Positions 52,990-61,709 of a stretch of DNA of 64,000 nt are shown here, piece after piece. This DNA is from Pseudomonadota bacterium (lineage in GTDB: Bacteria; Myxococcota; Myxococcia; Myxococcales; Myxococcaceae), in contig JAFAFL010000149.1 of the NCBI GenBank assembly GCA_023423535.1, positions 1-64,000 of the forward strand, in the 5' to 3' direction. The first letter of the stretch is position 1. The number at the start of each line of letters is the position of its first letter. Below the pieces are notes generated by a model that was not told the DNA's origin, ran no database searches, and saw only the letters and a list, made by a program, of their open reading frames with translations. The position numbers and the translations under genes were made by a program.

Positions 52990-53789
52990 CTATCCGCCGA
53001 ACGCGCCGAACCGCTTGAGCCCCGCGCGCCACAGTCCCCACGCCACGAGGCCGAACAGCGCGACGATCCCCCACTGCCGCAGGAGCATCTGCGCCGCGTC
53101 ATGAAGCCCGTAGCGTCCCGTCAGCAGCTCCACCGGCAGGCCAATCTGGAAGCGGAACGGGAGCCACTCCACGATGGTGCGCGCCCATGCGGGGAAGAGC
53201 TCCACCGGCAGCAGATAGCCGGAGAAGACGAAGTAGAGCGCGAGCCACACGTCCATGATCTTCAGGCTCTGCTCCATGAAGAACGAGAGGCAGCCGATGC
53301 AGATGCCGACGAGGAAGGTGATCGCCCAGCCGCCGGTCACCGCCGCGAGGAACATCAGCCAGCCGAGAAACGTGGACGGCAGGTGCTCACCGCCGACGGT
53401 CGCGAGCATCACCAGCGCGATGGGGATGGCGACCACGAGCCTCAGCGGGATCGCCGCGAGGTGCTCGACCGCCCACGAGATGATGGGACTGAACGGGCGG
53501 AGCAGACGCATGGAGAGCGTTCCCTGCCGCACCTCGAAGTTCATCTGCCACGCCGCCCAGCTTCCGGTGAGCTGCCGCACGATGAAGGTGGCGAGGAAGT
53601 ACGCGACGAACTCCTTCTCGCCGAAGCGGCCGATCGGCGCGTCGCGGGCGACGGCCGTCCACAGCGCCATCATCACCAGAGGCATGGTGGTGGCGAGCAC
53701 CCACACGAGCATCTCCGCGCGGTAGGCCACCGCTTCGGAGAAGCCGATGCGCATCACCGTGGGCAGCGCGCGGACCGTGTTGCGCAGGC

Positions 53790-53793
<4 letters not shown>
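52990..53793 (-). CDS. ABC-2 family exporter permease (DUF990-like), first subunit
   Basis: A 267-aa six-segment membrane protein that resembles its downstream partner. Typical features are FSEAVAYRAEMLVWVLATTMPLVMMALW and the loop FEVRQGTLSMRLLRPFSPI, which mirrors the corresponding loop of the other permease. The GTG start overlaps the ATPase stop by four bases, so all three are one operon. Confidence 0.8.
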
Positions 53794-54776
<983 letters not shown>

Positions 54777-54833
54777 CGGCGCGAATTAACGCGAAGCCGC
54801 AGCGCTGGCGATGGATTAAACGTTGAGACGATC

Positions 54834-55997
54834 GTGAGTGGATACGACAAGGATTTGAACCGCTGGATGCCGCGGCTCATCGCCGTCTGGCGGAAGGCGC
54901 GCAAGGGACCGCCTGGACCTCCGGATCGACTGACGCCTCAAGAGCTGCGTGAGGTGGGCGCCGCGGTGAAGCGCCTGTCGCACGGCCTCACGCGGGAGCG
55001 CGAGCTCGCGGGCGCGAAGTACATGGACGACCCGAAGCTTCTCGGCGCGTACCTCCTCTTCTACTGGCCGGTGTCGTACGCGCAGGGCCGGCAGGTGATG
55101 GGCGAGCTCGTGCACCGGCCGAGGGTGGCACTCGATCTCGGAAGTGGTCCGGGACCGCTCGCGTTCGCTGCGCTGGATGCGGGCGCGTCCGAGGTGACGG
55201 CGGCGGATCGCAGCAAGCCCGCGCTGGAGCTGGCCACGAAGCTCGCGGCCGAGGCGGAGGAAGCGCTCTCGGTGCGGCAGTGGGATCCGCTGAGCCCGAA
55301 GCAGAAGGCGATCCCCGAGGGCAAGTACGACCTCATCACCTTCGGCCACGTGCTCAACGAGCTCTTCGGCACCGACGACGCGGCCCTGCGGAGGCGTGCG
55401 GATCTGCTGGAGGAAGCGCTGTCGAAGCTCAAGCCGCGCGGTTCGGTGCTCATCGTGGAGCCGGCGCTGCGGGAGACGTCTCGCGCGCTGTTGAAGGTGC
55501 GCGACGTGATGGTCGAGCGCGGCTACGGCATCCGCGCGCCGTGCATGTTCCGCGGCAACTGCCCGGCGCTGATCAAGGAGTCGGACTGGTGTCACGCGGA
55601 GCGGCAGTGGCAGCTGCCGTCGGTGATCGAAGAGCTCGCGCGCACGGCCGGCCTGCACAAGGAGGCGCTGAAGATGAGCTACCTCGCGCTGGCGCCGAAG
55701 GGTGACGCGCTGCCGGCACCTCCGGCGGGGAGGCTCTTCCGCATCGTCTCCGAGCCGCTCGAGGGCAAGGGCCGGCATCGGTACATGGGCTGCGGCGCGG
55801 AGGGACGCGTGGGGCTGGCGATGCAGGAGAAGCACCGCACCGATTCGAATGCGCGCTTCTTCCGGCTCCAGCGCGGCGACGTCATCCGCATCACGGAGAC
55901 CGAGGAGAAGGGAGACGGTCACGCCCTCACCGAGCGCTCCACCGTCGAGGTCGTCGCGCACGCAGGCCAGCCGGTGCTGCCGGACGACGAGCGGTGA
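54834..55997 (+). CDS. Rsm22/METTL17-type ribosome assembly methyltransferase-like protein
   Basis: A 387-aa protein of the mitochondrial-ribosome small-subunit Rsm22 family. A SAM-fold motif is present (VALDLGSGPGPLAFAALDAG near 100-119, then TAADRSKPALELA and GHVLNELFG). Four cysteines are placed like the 4Fe-4S ligands reported for METTL17: Cys237, 243 and 253 (CMFRGNCPALIKESDWC) and Cys320 (RYMGCGAEG). The family assists small-subunit assembly. The start is a GTG at 54834. Its stop overlaps the next gene by four bases (GTGA), coupling it to a Crp/Fnr regulator. Confidence 0.85.
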   Translation: MSGYDKDLNRWMPRLIAVWRKARKGPPGPPDRLTPQELREVGAAVKRLSHGLTRERELAGAKYMDDPKLLGAYLLFYWPVSYAQGRQVMGELVHRPRVALDLGSGPGPLAFAALDAGASEVTAADRSKPALELATKLAAEAEEALSVRQWDPLSPKQKAIPEGKYDLITFGHVLNELFGTDDAALRRRADLLEEALSKLKPRGSVLIVEPALRETSRALLKVRDVMVERGYGIRAPCMFRGNCPALIKESDWCHAERQWQLPSVIEELARTAGLHKEALKMSYLALAPKGDALPAPPAGRLFRIVSEPLEGKGRHRYMGCGAEGRVGLAMQEKHRTDSNARFFRLQRGDVIRITETEEKGDGHALTERSTVEVVAHAGQPVLPDDER

Positions 55998-56731
55998 CGA
56001 CCCGTCCACTCGAGCCGCGCGACGCCGCGCTGATCTCCGAGACCGCGTTCTTCCGCGGCCTGTCGTCCGAAGCCTTGGCGCAGGCTGTCGCATCGGCACG
56101 GCGGGTGACGCTTCGCGCGGGGCAGCACCTCTTCCGTCAGGACGACACCGCGAACGCCGTGTACCTCGTGCTCTCCGGCCGCGCGCGGGTGCTGCAGGCT
56201 TCCGCGGACGGACAGGCGGTGGCGCTGCGCGTCGTGGGTCCGGGAGAGCTGCTCGGGCTGGTGGCGGCGCTGGGCGCGGACAGGTATCCGGTCGGCGCGC
56301 AAGCGCAGGGTGGATGCACCGCCGCGCGCTGGTCCGGCGCAGAGCTCTGGGCGCTCCTGGAGAAGAGTCCCGGGATGGCGACCGCCGCGTTGAAGATGGC
56401 GCTGTCGCGACTGCGCGAGCTGCAAGAGCAGTATCGCGAGCTGGCGACGGAGCGCGTGGAGCAGCGGATCGCGCGCGCGCTGGTGAGGCTCGTGCGGCAG
56501 GCGGGAAAGCGCGTGGAGTTGCCCGGCGGCAAGGGAGGCGTGCGCATCGACATGCCGCTCACGCGACAGGACCTCGCGGAGATGACCGGCACCACGCTCT
56601 TCACCGTGAGCCGCACCCTGACCGCGTGGGCCGAGCGCGGCGTGCTCGAGTCGAAGCGCAGCCAGGTGACCGTGCTGCGGCCGCATGCGCTGGTGGCGCT
56701 GGCGGAAGATCTGCCCGGCGCGGACGAGTAG
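55994..56731 (+). CDS. Crp/Fnr-family transcription regulator
   Basis: A 245-aa regulator. The cyclic-nucleotide-binding-type beta roll spans about 15-135, the dimer helix follows, and the winged HTH lies at about 180-235 (MPLTRQDLAEMTGTTLFTVSRTLTAWAERGVLES). There is no N-terminal Fe-S cysteine cluster as in FNR, so a DNR-like (haem/NO) or ligand-free sensor is more likely. In the recognition helix the Ser-Arg pair of FNR is kept, but its Glu is replaced by Phe, which predicts altered site specificity. It is coupled to the Rsm22-like gene and faces a palindrome just downstream. Confidence 0.85.
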   Translation: MTTRPLEPRDAALISETAFFRGLSSEALAQAVASARRVTLRAGQHLFRQDDTANAVYLVLSGRARVLQASADGQAVALRVVGPGELLGLVAALGADRYPVGAQAQGGCTAARWSGAELWALLEKSPGMATAALKMALSRLRELQEQYRELATERVEQRIARALVRLVRQAGKRVELPGGKGGVRIDMPLTRQDLAEMTGTTLFTVSRTLTAWAERGVLESKRSQVTVLRPHALVALAEDLPGADE

Positions 56732-56753
56732 ATCGCCCTCGCCCGTTGCGCTG

Positions 56754-56769
56754 TTTGCGGCGGCGCAAA
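56754..56769. promoter_or_regulatory. Palindrome TTTGCG-GCGG-CGCAAA, candidate Crp/Fnr site
   Basis: A perfect 16-bp dyad between the Crp/Fnr gene and the DUF1858 gene, centred 72 bp before the likely DUF1858 start. Its core TTGCG-N4-CGCAA recurs at 59417-59430. The spacing and geometry are those of Fnr-type sites (TTGAT-N4-ATCAA). Binding by the local regulator is inferred. Confidence 0.6.
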
Positions 56770-56833
56770 GACGGCCTCCGGCGCCGGGCGTAGCTTGCCC
56801 TTCGTGGCGCTCACCGGACCCCAACATCCATTG

Positions 56834-57052
56834 ATGACGCTGGTGGTGGCGGAGCTCGTCCGCCGTCATCCGGCGGCCGCGCAGATCCTGCGCGACGAGG
56901 GCCTGGCGAGCTGCCTGGGCTGCGCGATGTCGCCCTTCGAAACCGTCGCCGAGGCCGCGCGTGAGCTGCGTCTCGATCCCGCCCGCATCGAGCGGGCCCT
57001 GCAACCGCTCGCGTCCCCCGTGGCGCGCGCTCGAAGGAGAAGTGCCCGATGA
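56834..57052 (+). CDS. DUF1858 redox-disulfide protein
   Basis: A 72-aa protein with the DUF1858 plan: helix VVAELVRRHPAAAQILRDEG, then Cys27 and Cys30 (SCLGCAMSPFETVAEAARE). Such proteins, often beside hybrid-cluster or NO-related genes, may carry a redox disulfide or act in Fe-S repair. The ATG at 56834 is chosen because it places the gene 72 bp from the centre of the palindrome, matching the second site; GTG 56804 and TTG 56795 are alternatives. It overlaps the MIP18 gene by four bases. Confidence 0.7.
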   Translation: MTLVVAELVRRHPAAAQILRDEGLASCLGCAMSPFETVAEAARELRLDPARIERALQPLASPVARARRRSAR

Positions 57053-57372
57053 GTTCCCCCGAGAAGCCGCTGGTGCCGGAGCTGCTGCTCGCGCTCCGCA
57101 CCGTCATCGATCCGGAGCTCGGCATCAACGTGGTGGACCTCGGCCTCATCCGCGCCGCGGAGCGTGACGGCGCGCGCGCGAAGATCGAGATGACCATGAC
57201 CACGCCCGCCTGCCCGATGGGGCCCTACCTCACCGAAGAGGTGGAGACCGCGCTGACCACCCTCGCGCCCGGCATTCGAGAGGCCGAGGTCACGCTCTCG
57301 TTCGAGCCGCCCTGGTCGCCCGCGCAGATGTCGCCGGAGGGCCGCCGCGCCCTCGGTGTCGATGAGCCGTAG
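57049..57372 (+). CDS. MIP18/SufT-type Fe-S cluster assembly factor
   Basis: A 107-aa DUF59-family protein. It has the family core VPELLLALRTVIDPELGINVVDLGLI and the conserved Cys in MTTPACPMGPYL near residue 55, and ends SFEPPWSPAQMSPEGRRALG. This family (SufT, PaaD, CIA2B) helps load Fe-S clusters on target proteins. Overlap with the DUF1858 gene (ATGA) indicates one transcript. Confidence 0.85.
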   Translation: MSSPEKPLVPELLLALRTVIDPELGINVVDLGLIRAAERDGARAKIEMTMTTPACPMGPYLTEEVETALTTLAPGIREAEVTLSFEPPWSPAQMSPEGRRALGVDEP

Positions 57373-57418
57373 TCGTTGAAGTCACCGAAGTCCCAACCCG
57401 AACTGAAGGAGCAGTCCC

Positions 57419-57649
57419 ATGACCGTGAAGACCGTCCTCGATGTCCGCACCATCATCCCCCGCGAGCGCCACCCGCTGATCTTCCAGACCTTCGACGGGC
57501 TCTCGTCGGGCGAGGCGTTCCAGCTGGTGAACGACCACGATCCGAAGCCGCTCTACTACCAGTTCCAGGCGGAGCACCCGGGCACGTTCACGTGGACCTA
57601 CGAGGAGAAGGGTCCGCAGGTCTGGCGCGTCACCGTCGCGCGCGTCTGA
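57419..57649 (+). CDS. DUF2249-family protein
   Basis: A 76-aa small protein with the DUF2249 core: LDVRTIIPRERHPLIFQTFDGLSSGEAFQLVNDHDPKPLYYQF. The conserved His/Asp residues in ERHP and NDHDP are kept. Such proteins occur with NO and denitrification genes and often as an appendage of haemerythrin-like or NnrS-related operons; their reaction is unknown. It follows the MIP18 gene by 46 bp with a strong GAAGGAG site. Confidence 0.75.
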   Translation: MTVKTVLDVRTIIPRERHPLIFQTFDGLSSGEAFQLVNDHDPKPLYYQFQAEHPGTFTWTYEEKGPQVWRVTVARV

Positions 57650-57676
57650 AGCAAACCCTTCGAGAGGAGCAACCCC

Positions 57677-58792
57677 ATGCATCGCGCGAGGTTCGTGCTG
57701 TTGGCGGCAGGCGGTCTGGCGATGGCCACCGGCGTGTGGCTCGGCCTCGTGCGGATGGGCATTCCGCTGCCGGTGCGAGAGCTCGCGCCGATGGATCACG
57801 GGCCGCTGATGGTGTCGGGATTCCTCGGCACCGTCATCGCGCTCGAGCGCGCGGTGGCGCTTCGCAAGACGTGGGGCTACCTCGCGCCGCTGCTCAACGC
57901 GCTGGGCAGCCTCGTCACGCTCTTCACCGCGTCGATTGCCGGGCCGGTGCTGATGACGCTCGGCAGCGGCGTGGTGCTCGTCATCCTCCTGCGCGTGCTC
58001 TGGATGGACCACGCGCTGCACCACGTCATCCTCACCGCCGCCGCCGCCGCCTGGGTGGTGGGCAATGCCTTGATGACCGCGGGCGTGCCCATCTTCGACG
58101 TCGTCGGCTGGTGGATCGCCTTCCTCACGCTCACCATCGCCGCGGAACGCCTCGAGCTGAACCGCCTGCTCCGGCCGAGCCTCTTCTCCCGCGCGCAGTT
58201 CATCGGCTGCGTGGCGGTGCTGGTGACCGGCTGCGGTCTCGTGCTCGTCGATCGGGATCTCGGCTTCCGTCTCGTCGGGGCGGCGTGTGTCGGACTTGCA
58301 GTTTGGCTGCTCGCCAACGACGTCGCGAGGCGCACCGTGAAGCTCCCCGGCGCCACCCGCTTCATCGCGGTGTCACTGCTCGGCGGCTACGGCTGGCTCG
58401 CGGTGGGCGGCGCGCTGGCACTGCGCTTCGGCAACCCGGCGGTCGGTCCCGTGTACGACGCGCTGCTGCACGCGCTGCTCGTCGGCTTCGTCTTCTCGAT
58501 GATCTTCGGCCACGCGCTGATCATCGTCCCCGCGGTGCTCGGTGTCGGCGTGCAGTTCCGGTTGCGCTTCTACGCACACCTCGCGCTGCTGCACCTGTCG
58601 CTCGGGTTCCGGGTGGCGGGGGATCTCGCGAGCGTGGACGTGCTGCGGACGACCGGCGCCTGGCTCAACGCCGCTGCCATCCTGCTCTTCATCGTCAACA
58701 CGGTGATGGCCGCCCGGCGGAGGAAGGCTCCGGCTGCGCGTCCCGTCGGCGCCGGGGCCGCCGTGTCGAAGGTCATCGAGCGCCCGGCTTAG
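57677..58792 (+). CDS. NnrS-like membrane protein
   Basis: A 371-aa integral membrane protein with about 11-12 hydrophobic segments. The conserved NnrS features are His-containing helices HGPLMVSGFLGTVIALERAVALRK, MDHALHHVILTAAAAAWVVGN and GFVFSMIFGHALIIVPAVL, whose His residues are thought to bind haem or metal. NnrS proteins protect against nitric oxide and its Fe-S damage. Fifth gene of the block, 27 bp after DUF2249. The C-terminus is Ala/Pro-rich. Confidence 0.8.
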   Translation: MHRARFVLLAAGGLAMATGVWLGLVRMGIPLPVRELAPMDHGPLMVSGFLGTVIALERAVALRKTWGYLAPLLNALGSLVTLFTASIAGPVLMTLGSGVVLVILLRVLWMDHALHHVILTAAAAAWVVGNALMTAGVPIFDVVGWWIAFLTLTIAAERLELNRLLRPSLFSRAQFIGCVAVLVTGCGLVLVDRDLGFRLVGAACVGLAVWLLANDVARRTVKLPGATRFIAVSLLGGYGWLAVGGALALRFGNPAVGPVYDALLHALLVGFVFSMIFGHALIIVPAVLGVGVQFRLRFYAHLALLHLSLGFRVAGDLASVDVLRTTGAWLNAAAILLFIVNTVMAARRRKAPAARPVGAGAAVSKVIERPA

Positions 58793-58823
58793 CGGCGTGA
58801 CCGAACCTCCGCGAAGTCCGCCG

Positions 58824-58850
58824 CCTGCGCCCCGACTGTCGAGGCGCAGG
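58824..58850. terminator. Hairpin between the convergent NnrS-like and His-rich genes
   Basis: CCTGCGCC (58824-58831) pairs perfectly with GGCGCAGG (58843-58850), leaving an 11-base loop. There is no T-run on either side, so it may be a weak bidirectional stop or a Rho-dependent region. Confidence 0.35.
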
Positions 58851-58882
58851 CAACTGCAGGCGCTATCGCAGGTGCAGGAGCG

Positions 58883-59356
58883 CTAACGAACGCGCGTCCA
58901 GCCCGGATGGTCGAAGTGCTCGCCGTAGCCGTTGAGCGAGGTGACGATCCGCACGAATGCGGAGCGCTTCTCCGTCACCGGCGCGTCTCCGCCCATCACC
59001 TTCATCGCGTCGAGGACGTCGAGCAGCACCACGTGCAGCATCGCGTCGGCCTTCGGCGGGAGCTTGCAGGTGCGGAAGATCTCGCCGATGGGCTCCTCGA
59101 GCTTCTTCGAGAGCGCGCGGTACTCCTCGGTGGTGAACTTCTTCGCGTGGATGGGCGGGTGGTCGGCCTCGACGAGCGTCTTCAGCTGCTCCATCCCCTT
59201 GCGGAGCGCGGCGTCGGTCGCCCACTTCTTGCCGCCCTCGTCGAGCGCGAGCTTCTTCGGCCCCTCCTCGTGATGATGGTGATCGGCCTCCGCCGCATGG
59301 GAGACGGCGGGGACGGTGGCGAGGCACAGCGTGGCGATGGCGATGAACAGCTTCAT
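58883..59356 (-). CDS. Small secreted His-rich protein
   Basis: A 157-aa exported protein with a signal peptide (MKLFIAIATLCLATVPAVSHA). A HHHH-containing start of the mature chain (EADHHHHEEGPKK) suggests metal binding. The rest is helical with one Cys near residue 92 (FRTCKLPPKAD) and no CxxCH haem motif. No family recognised; cytochrome c' or b562-like four-helix proteins are a possibility. The palindrome at 59417-59430 lies upstream, so it should belong to the same regulon. An AGGAG site precedes the ATG. Confidence 0.7.
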   Translation of the reverse strand: MKLFIAIATLCLATVPAVSHAAEADHHHHEEGPKKLALDEGGKKWATDAALRKGMEQLKTLVEADHPPIHAKKFTTEEYRALSKKLEEPIGEIFRTCKLPPKADAMLHVVLLDVLDAMKVMGGDAPVTEKRSAFVRIVTSLNGYGEHFDHPGWTRVR

Positions 59357-59416
59357 GGGTGCTCCTGGTCCGGTGTGGGTTGCACCGAAGAGTCACGCCC
59401 CCGGCGCCTGCTGTCT

Positions 59417-59430
59417 TTGCGCGGGCGCAA
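59417..59430. promoter_or_regulatory. Palindrome TTGCG-CGGG-CGCAA, candidate Crp/Fnr site
   Basis: A perfect 14-bp dyad centred 68 bp upstream of the minus-strand His-rich protein start. It shares the TTGCG-N4-CGCAA core with 56754-56769 at almost the same distance. It could also touch the plus-strand lipoprotein starting at 59532. Confidence 0.6.
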
Positions 59431-59442
59431 GTTCGGAGACCT

Positions 59443-59486
59443 CGCGTGCACACACACACGCGCACGTCTGCATGCATGTGCAGCAG
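59443..59486 (+). repeat. CA-dinucleotide tract with flanking inverted repeats
   Basis: CGCGTG (59443-59448) and CACGCG (59457-59462) enclose a CA repeat, and CTGCA and TGCAG follow in inverted orientation. A short low-complexity region upstream of the pectinacetylesterase-like gene. It may be a promoter spacer or slippage-prone tract. Confidence 0.35.
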
Positions 59487-59531
59487 CGCCCCTTCTTCGG
59501 AGAGAGGCCCATCGACGGGTAAGCTCGCGGG

Positions 59532-60716
59532 ATGCCCACTTGCCTCTTCCGGTCGTGGTCGCCTTCCCTCGTCACCGCAGCCCTCGCCGCGCTCCTCTTC
59601 GCGTGTGGTGCGCCTGCTCCCACCGCGCCGCCTCCTGACGCAGGCGGACTCCCGCTCGATGGCGGGACGGGAGATGGAGGCACCTCGGATGACGGCGGCA
59701 CCACCGACGCGGGCCAGTGGGATCTCCCCGGCATCGACTACGCGATCGAAGACCTCAGCCCTCCGCTGCAGGTGCCGAACGAGACGTGGACCTTCGTGCC
59801 CATCCCGGAGTCGCGCTGCGCGAACGGCACGCCGACGGGCGTGGCGGTGAACCTGACGCAGCGCTCGAACCGCGTCCTCATCTTCATGGCCGGTGGCGGT
59901 GCCTGCTGGGAGGCAGGGGCCTGCGCGTTGGGCGCTGCGGTCCACATCACCGACACGATGGGCGAGACCGCCGTCCTCAACGAGGCGAAGGCCGGGACCC
60001 TCGCGCCGATCTTCGACCGCGACGAAGAGGCGAACCCCTTCCGCGACGCGAGCTTCGTCTACATCCCCTACTGCACCGGCGACCTCCACGGCGGCACCCG
60101 CGTGCACACGTACGACTGGTTCGGGCCGAAGCCGCTGCACCACGTCGGCGCGAACAACATGCACTTCTATCTGGCGCACCTGCGCGCCACCTTCCGCAAC
60201 GCGGACCGCGTGTGGCTTTCGGGCGGCAGCGCGGGCGGCTTCGGCGCGACGCTGAACTGGTGGCGCACGCAGAAGGCGATGCCGTGGGCGCGCGTGGACG
60301 TCTTCAACGACTCGGGCCTGGTGATCGACACCTCCGGCGACGGCCGCTACGGGACGATGCAGAACCACTGGGGGCTCGTCTTCCCGCCGGGCTGCACCGA
60401 CTGCACCGCGAAGCTCTCCTCCGTGCTCACCCGCTCGGCGGAGCTGCTGCCCGCGCCGCGCCGCTACGGGCTGCTCGGGTACATGAGCGACCAGGTCATC
60501 GCGAACTTCTGGGCGCTCGACGGCGCAACGGTCGAAGCGAGGGTCAACGCGATGAAGACCAACGCGGCGCCGAACGTGAAGCTCTTCCTCCGCGGTGGCA
60601 CCGACCACGTGATGTACGTCACGCCCAACGTGACGAACTCCACCGGACTCAGCGCACGCGAGTGGTCGCAGCGCTTCGCCTCCGACGACGCGAGCTGGGA
60701 TCACTCCGGACCTTGA
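59532..60716 (+). CDS. Pectinacetylesterase-family lipoprotein
   Basis: A 394-aa exported lipoprotein (lipobox LFAC, Cys25) with a Gly/Asp/Thr-rich linker up to about residue 65. The hydrolase region has the family motifs FMAGGGACWEAGAC, FVYIPYCTGDLHGGT, the nucleophile Ser in LSGGSAGGFGATLNWW and a late GGTDHVMYV with the catalytic His. These enzymes remove O-acetyl groups from polysaccharides. A single gene with no clear operon partners. Confidence 0.78.
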   Translation: MPTCLFRSWSPSLVTAALAALLFACGAPAPTAPPPDAGGLPLDGGTGDGGTSDDGGTTDAGQWDLPGIDYAIEDLSPPLQVPNETWTFVPIPESRCANGTPTGVAVNLTQRSNRVLIFMAGGGACWEAGACALGAAVHITDTMGETAVLNEAKAGTLAPIFDRDEEANPFRDASFVYIPYCTGDLHGGTRVHTYDWFGPKPLHHVGANNMHFYLAHLRATFRNADRVWLSGGSAGGFGATLNWWRTQKAMPWARVDVFNDSGLVIDTSGDGRYGTMQNHWGLVFPPGCTDCTAKLSSVLTRSAELLPAPRRYGLLGYMSDQVIANFWALDGATVEARVNAMKTNAAPNVKLFLRGGTDHVMYVTPNVTNSTGLSAREWSQRFASDDASWDHSGP

Positions 60717-60857
60717 GCTTCGGCGCGCGCGTTCCGTCCTTGAGACAGCGCGTTGCGCTCGCCGCATCAATCGAAAGCCGTCGGAAATCGCGCTTTCGCC
60801 TTCGAGGGGGATGGGTAGCATGCGCGCCCATTCACCTCCTCGAAGGAGATGCTCCCC

Positions 60858-61709
60858 GTGAAGAAGCAGGTCCTCTTTGCAGCCGTGGCTGCATTGGCGC
60901 TCTCGCCGATCGCCGCGTTCGCCCAGCAGAACAACCCCGACCTTCCCGCCGCCAGCCCCACCTCGCGCATCCAGACCCGCGTGGGCGTGACGGACTTCTC
61001 GGTGGACTACGCGTCGCCCGCCATCAAGGGCCGGAAGATCTGGGGCGGGCTCGTTCCGCTCGATCAGATCTGGCGCACGGGCGCGAACGCGACGACGAAG
61101 TTCACCTCCAGCCGTGACTTCACCTTCGGCGGCACGAAGGTTCCGGCGGGCTCGTACGCGATCTTCTCCATCCCGGGGAAGAACGAGTGGACGATGATCC
61201 TCAACGCCAAGCCCGAGGGCTGGGGCGCCACGCAGTACGACCAGAAGCACGACGTGGCGCGCGCGAAGGTGAAGCCCATCCCGCTGGCCGGCTCGCGCGA
61301 GCGGATGACGTTCATCTTCTCGGACATGACCGACGACGCGGCGAACCTCGACCTCGAGTGGGAGAAGGTCCGCATCCGCGTGCCGCTCACCGTGGACACG
61401 AAGGCGCACGTGGCGGCGAACATCGAGAGCGCGGTGAACGGCGCGTGGCGGCCGCACTTCGCGTCGGCGCGCTACATCCTCGAGTCCGGCGGGGACGTGG
61501 ATCGCGCGCTGGAGCTCGCGGAGAAGTCGGTGGCGATCCAGCCGACGTGGTGGAACCAGTGGGTGCGCGCGCAGGCGCTCGGCAAGAAGGGCCGCAAGGC
61601 GGACGCGAGGGCCGCGGCCGAGGAGGCGATGCGTCTCGGTCAGGGCGACGGCGTCTTCGAAGGCTTCTTCAAGCCGCAGGTGACGAGCGCGATCGCCGGA
61701 TGGAAGTAG
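60858..61709 (+). CDS. DUF2911-family secreted protein
   Basis: A 283-aa exported protein with a signal peptide (ALALSPIAAFAQ). The core SRIQTRVGVTDFSVDYASPAIKGRKIWGGLVPLDQIWRTGAN and the following GTKVPAGSYAIFSIPGKNEWTMILN fit DUF2911. The last 80 residues are helical (TPR-like ALELAEKSVAIQPTWWNQWVRAQALGKKG). The GTG at 60858 is chosen because AAGGAG lies nine bases upstream; the ATG at 60849 has no spacing. It overlaps bshC by 10 bp. Function unknown. Confidence 0.75.
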   Translation: MKKQVLFAAVAALALSPIAAFAQQNNPDLPAASPTSRIQTRVGVTDFSVDYASPAIKGRKIWGGLVPLDQIWRTGANATTKFTSSRDFTFGGTKVPAGSYAIFSIPGKNEWTMILNAKPEGWGATQYDQKHDVARAKVKPIPLAGSRERMTFIFSDMTDDAANLDLEWEKVRIRVPLTVDTKAHVAANIESAVNGAWRPHFASARYILESGGDVDRALELAEKSVAIQPTWWNQWVRAQALGKKGRKADARAAAEEAMRLGQGDGVFEGFFKPQVTSAIAGWK

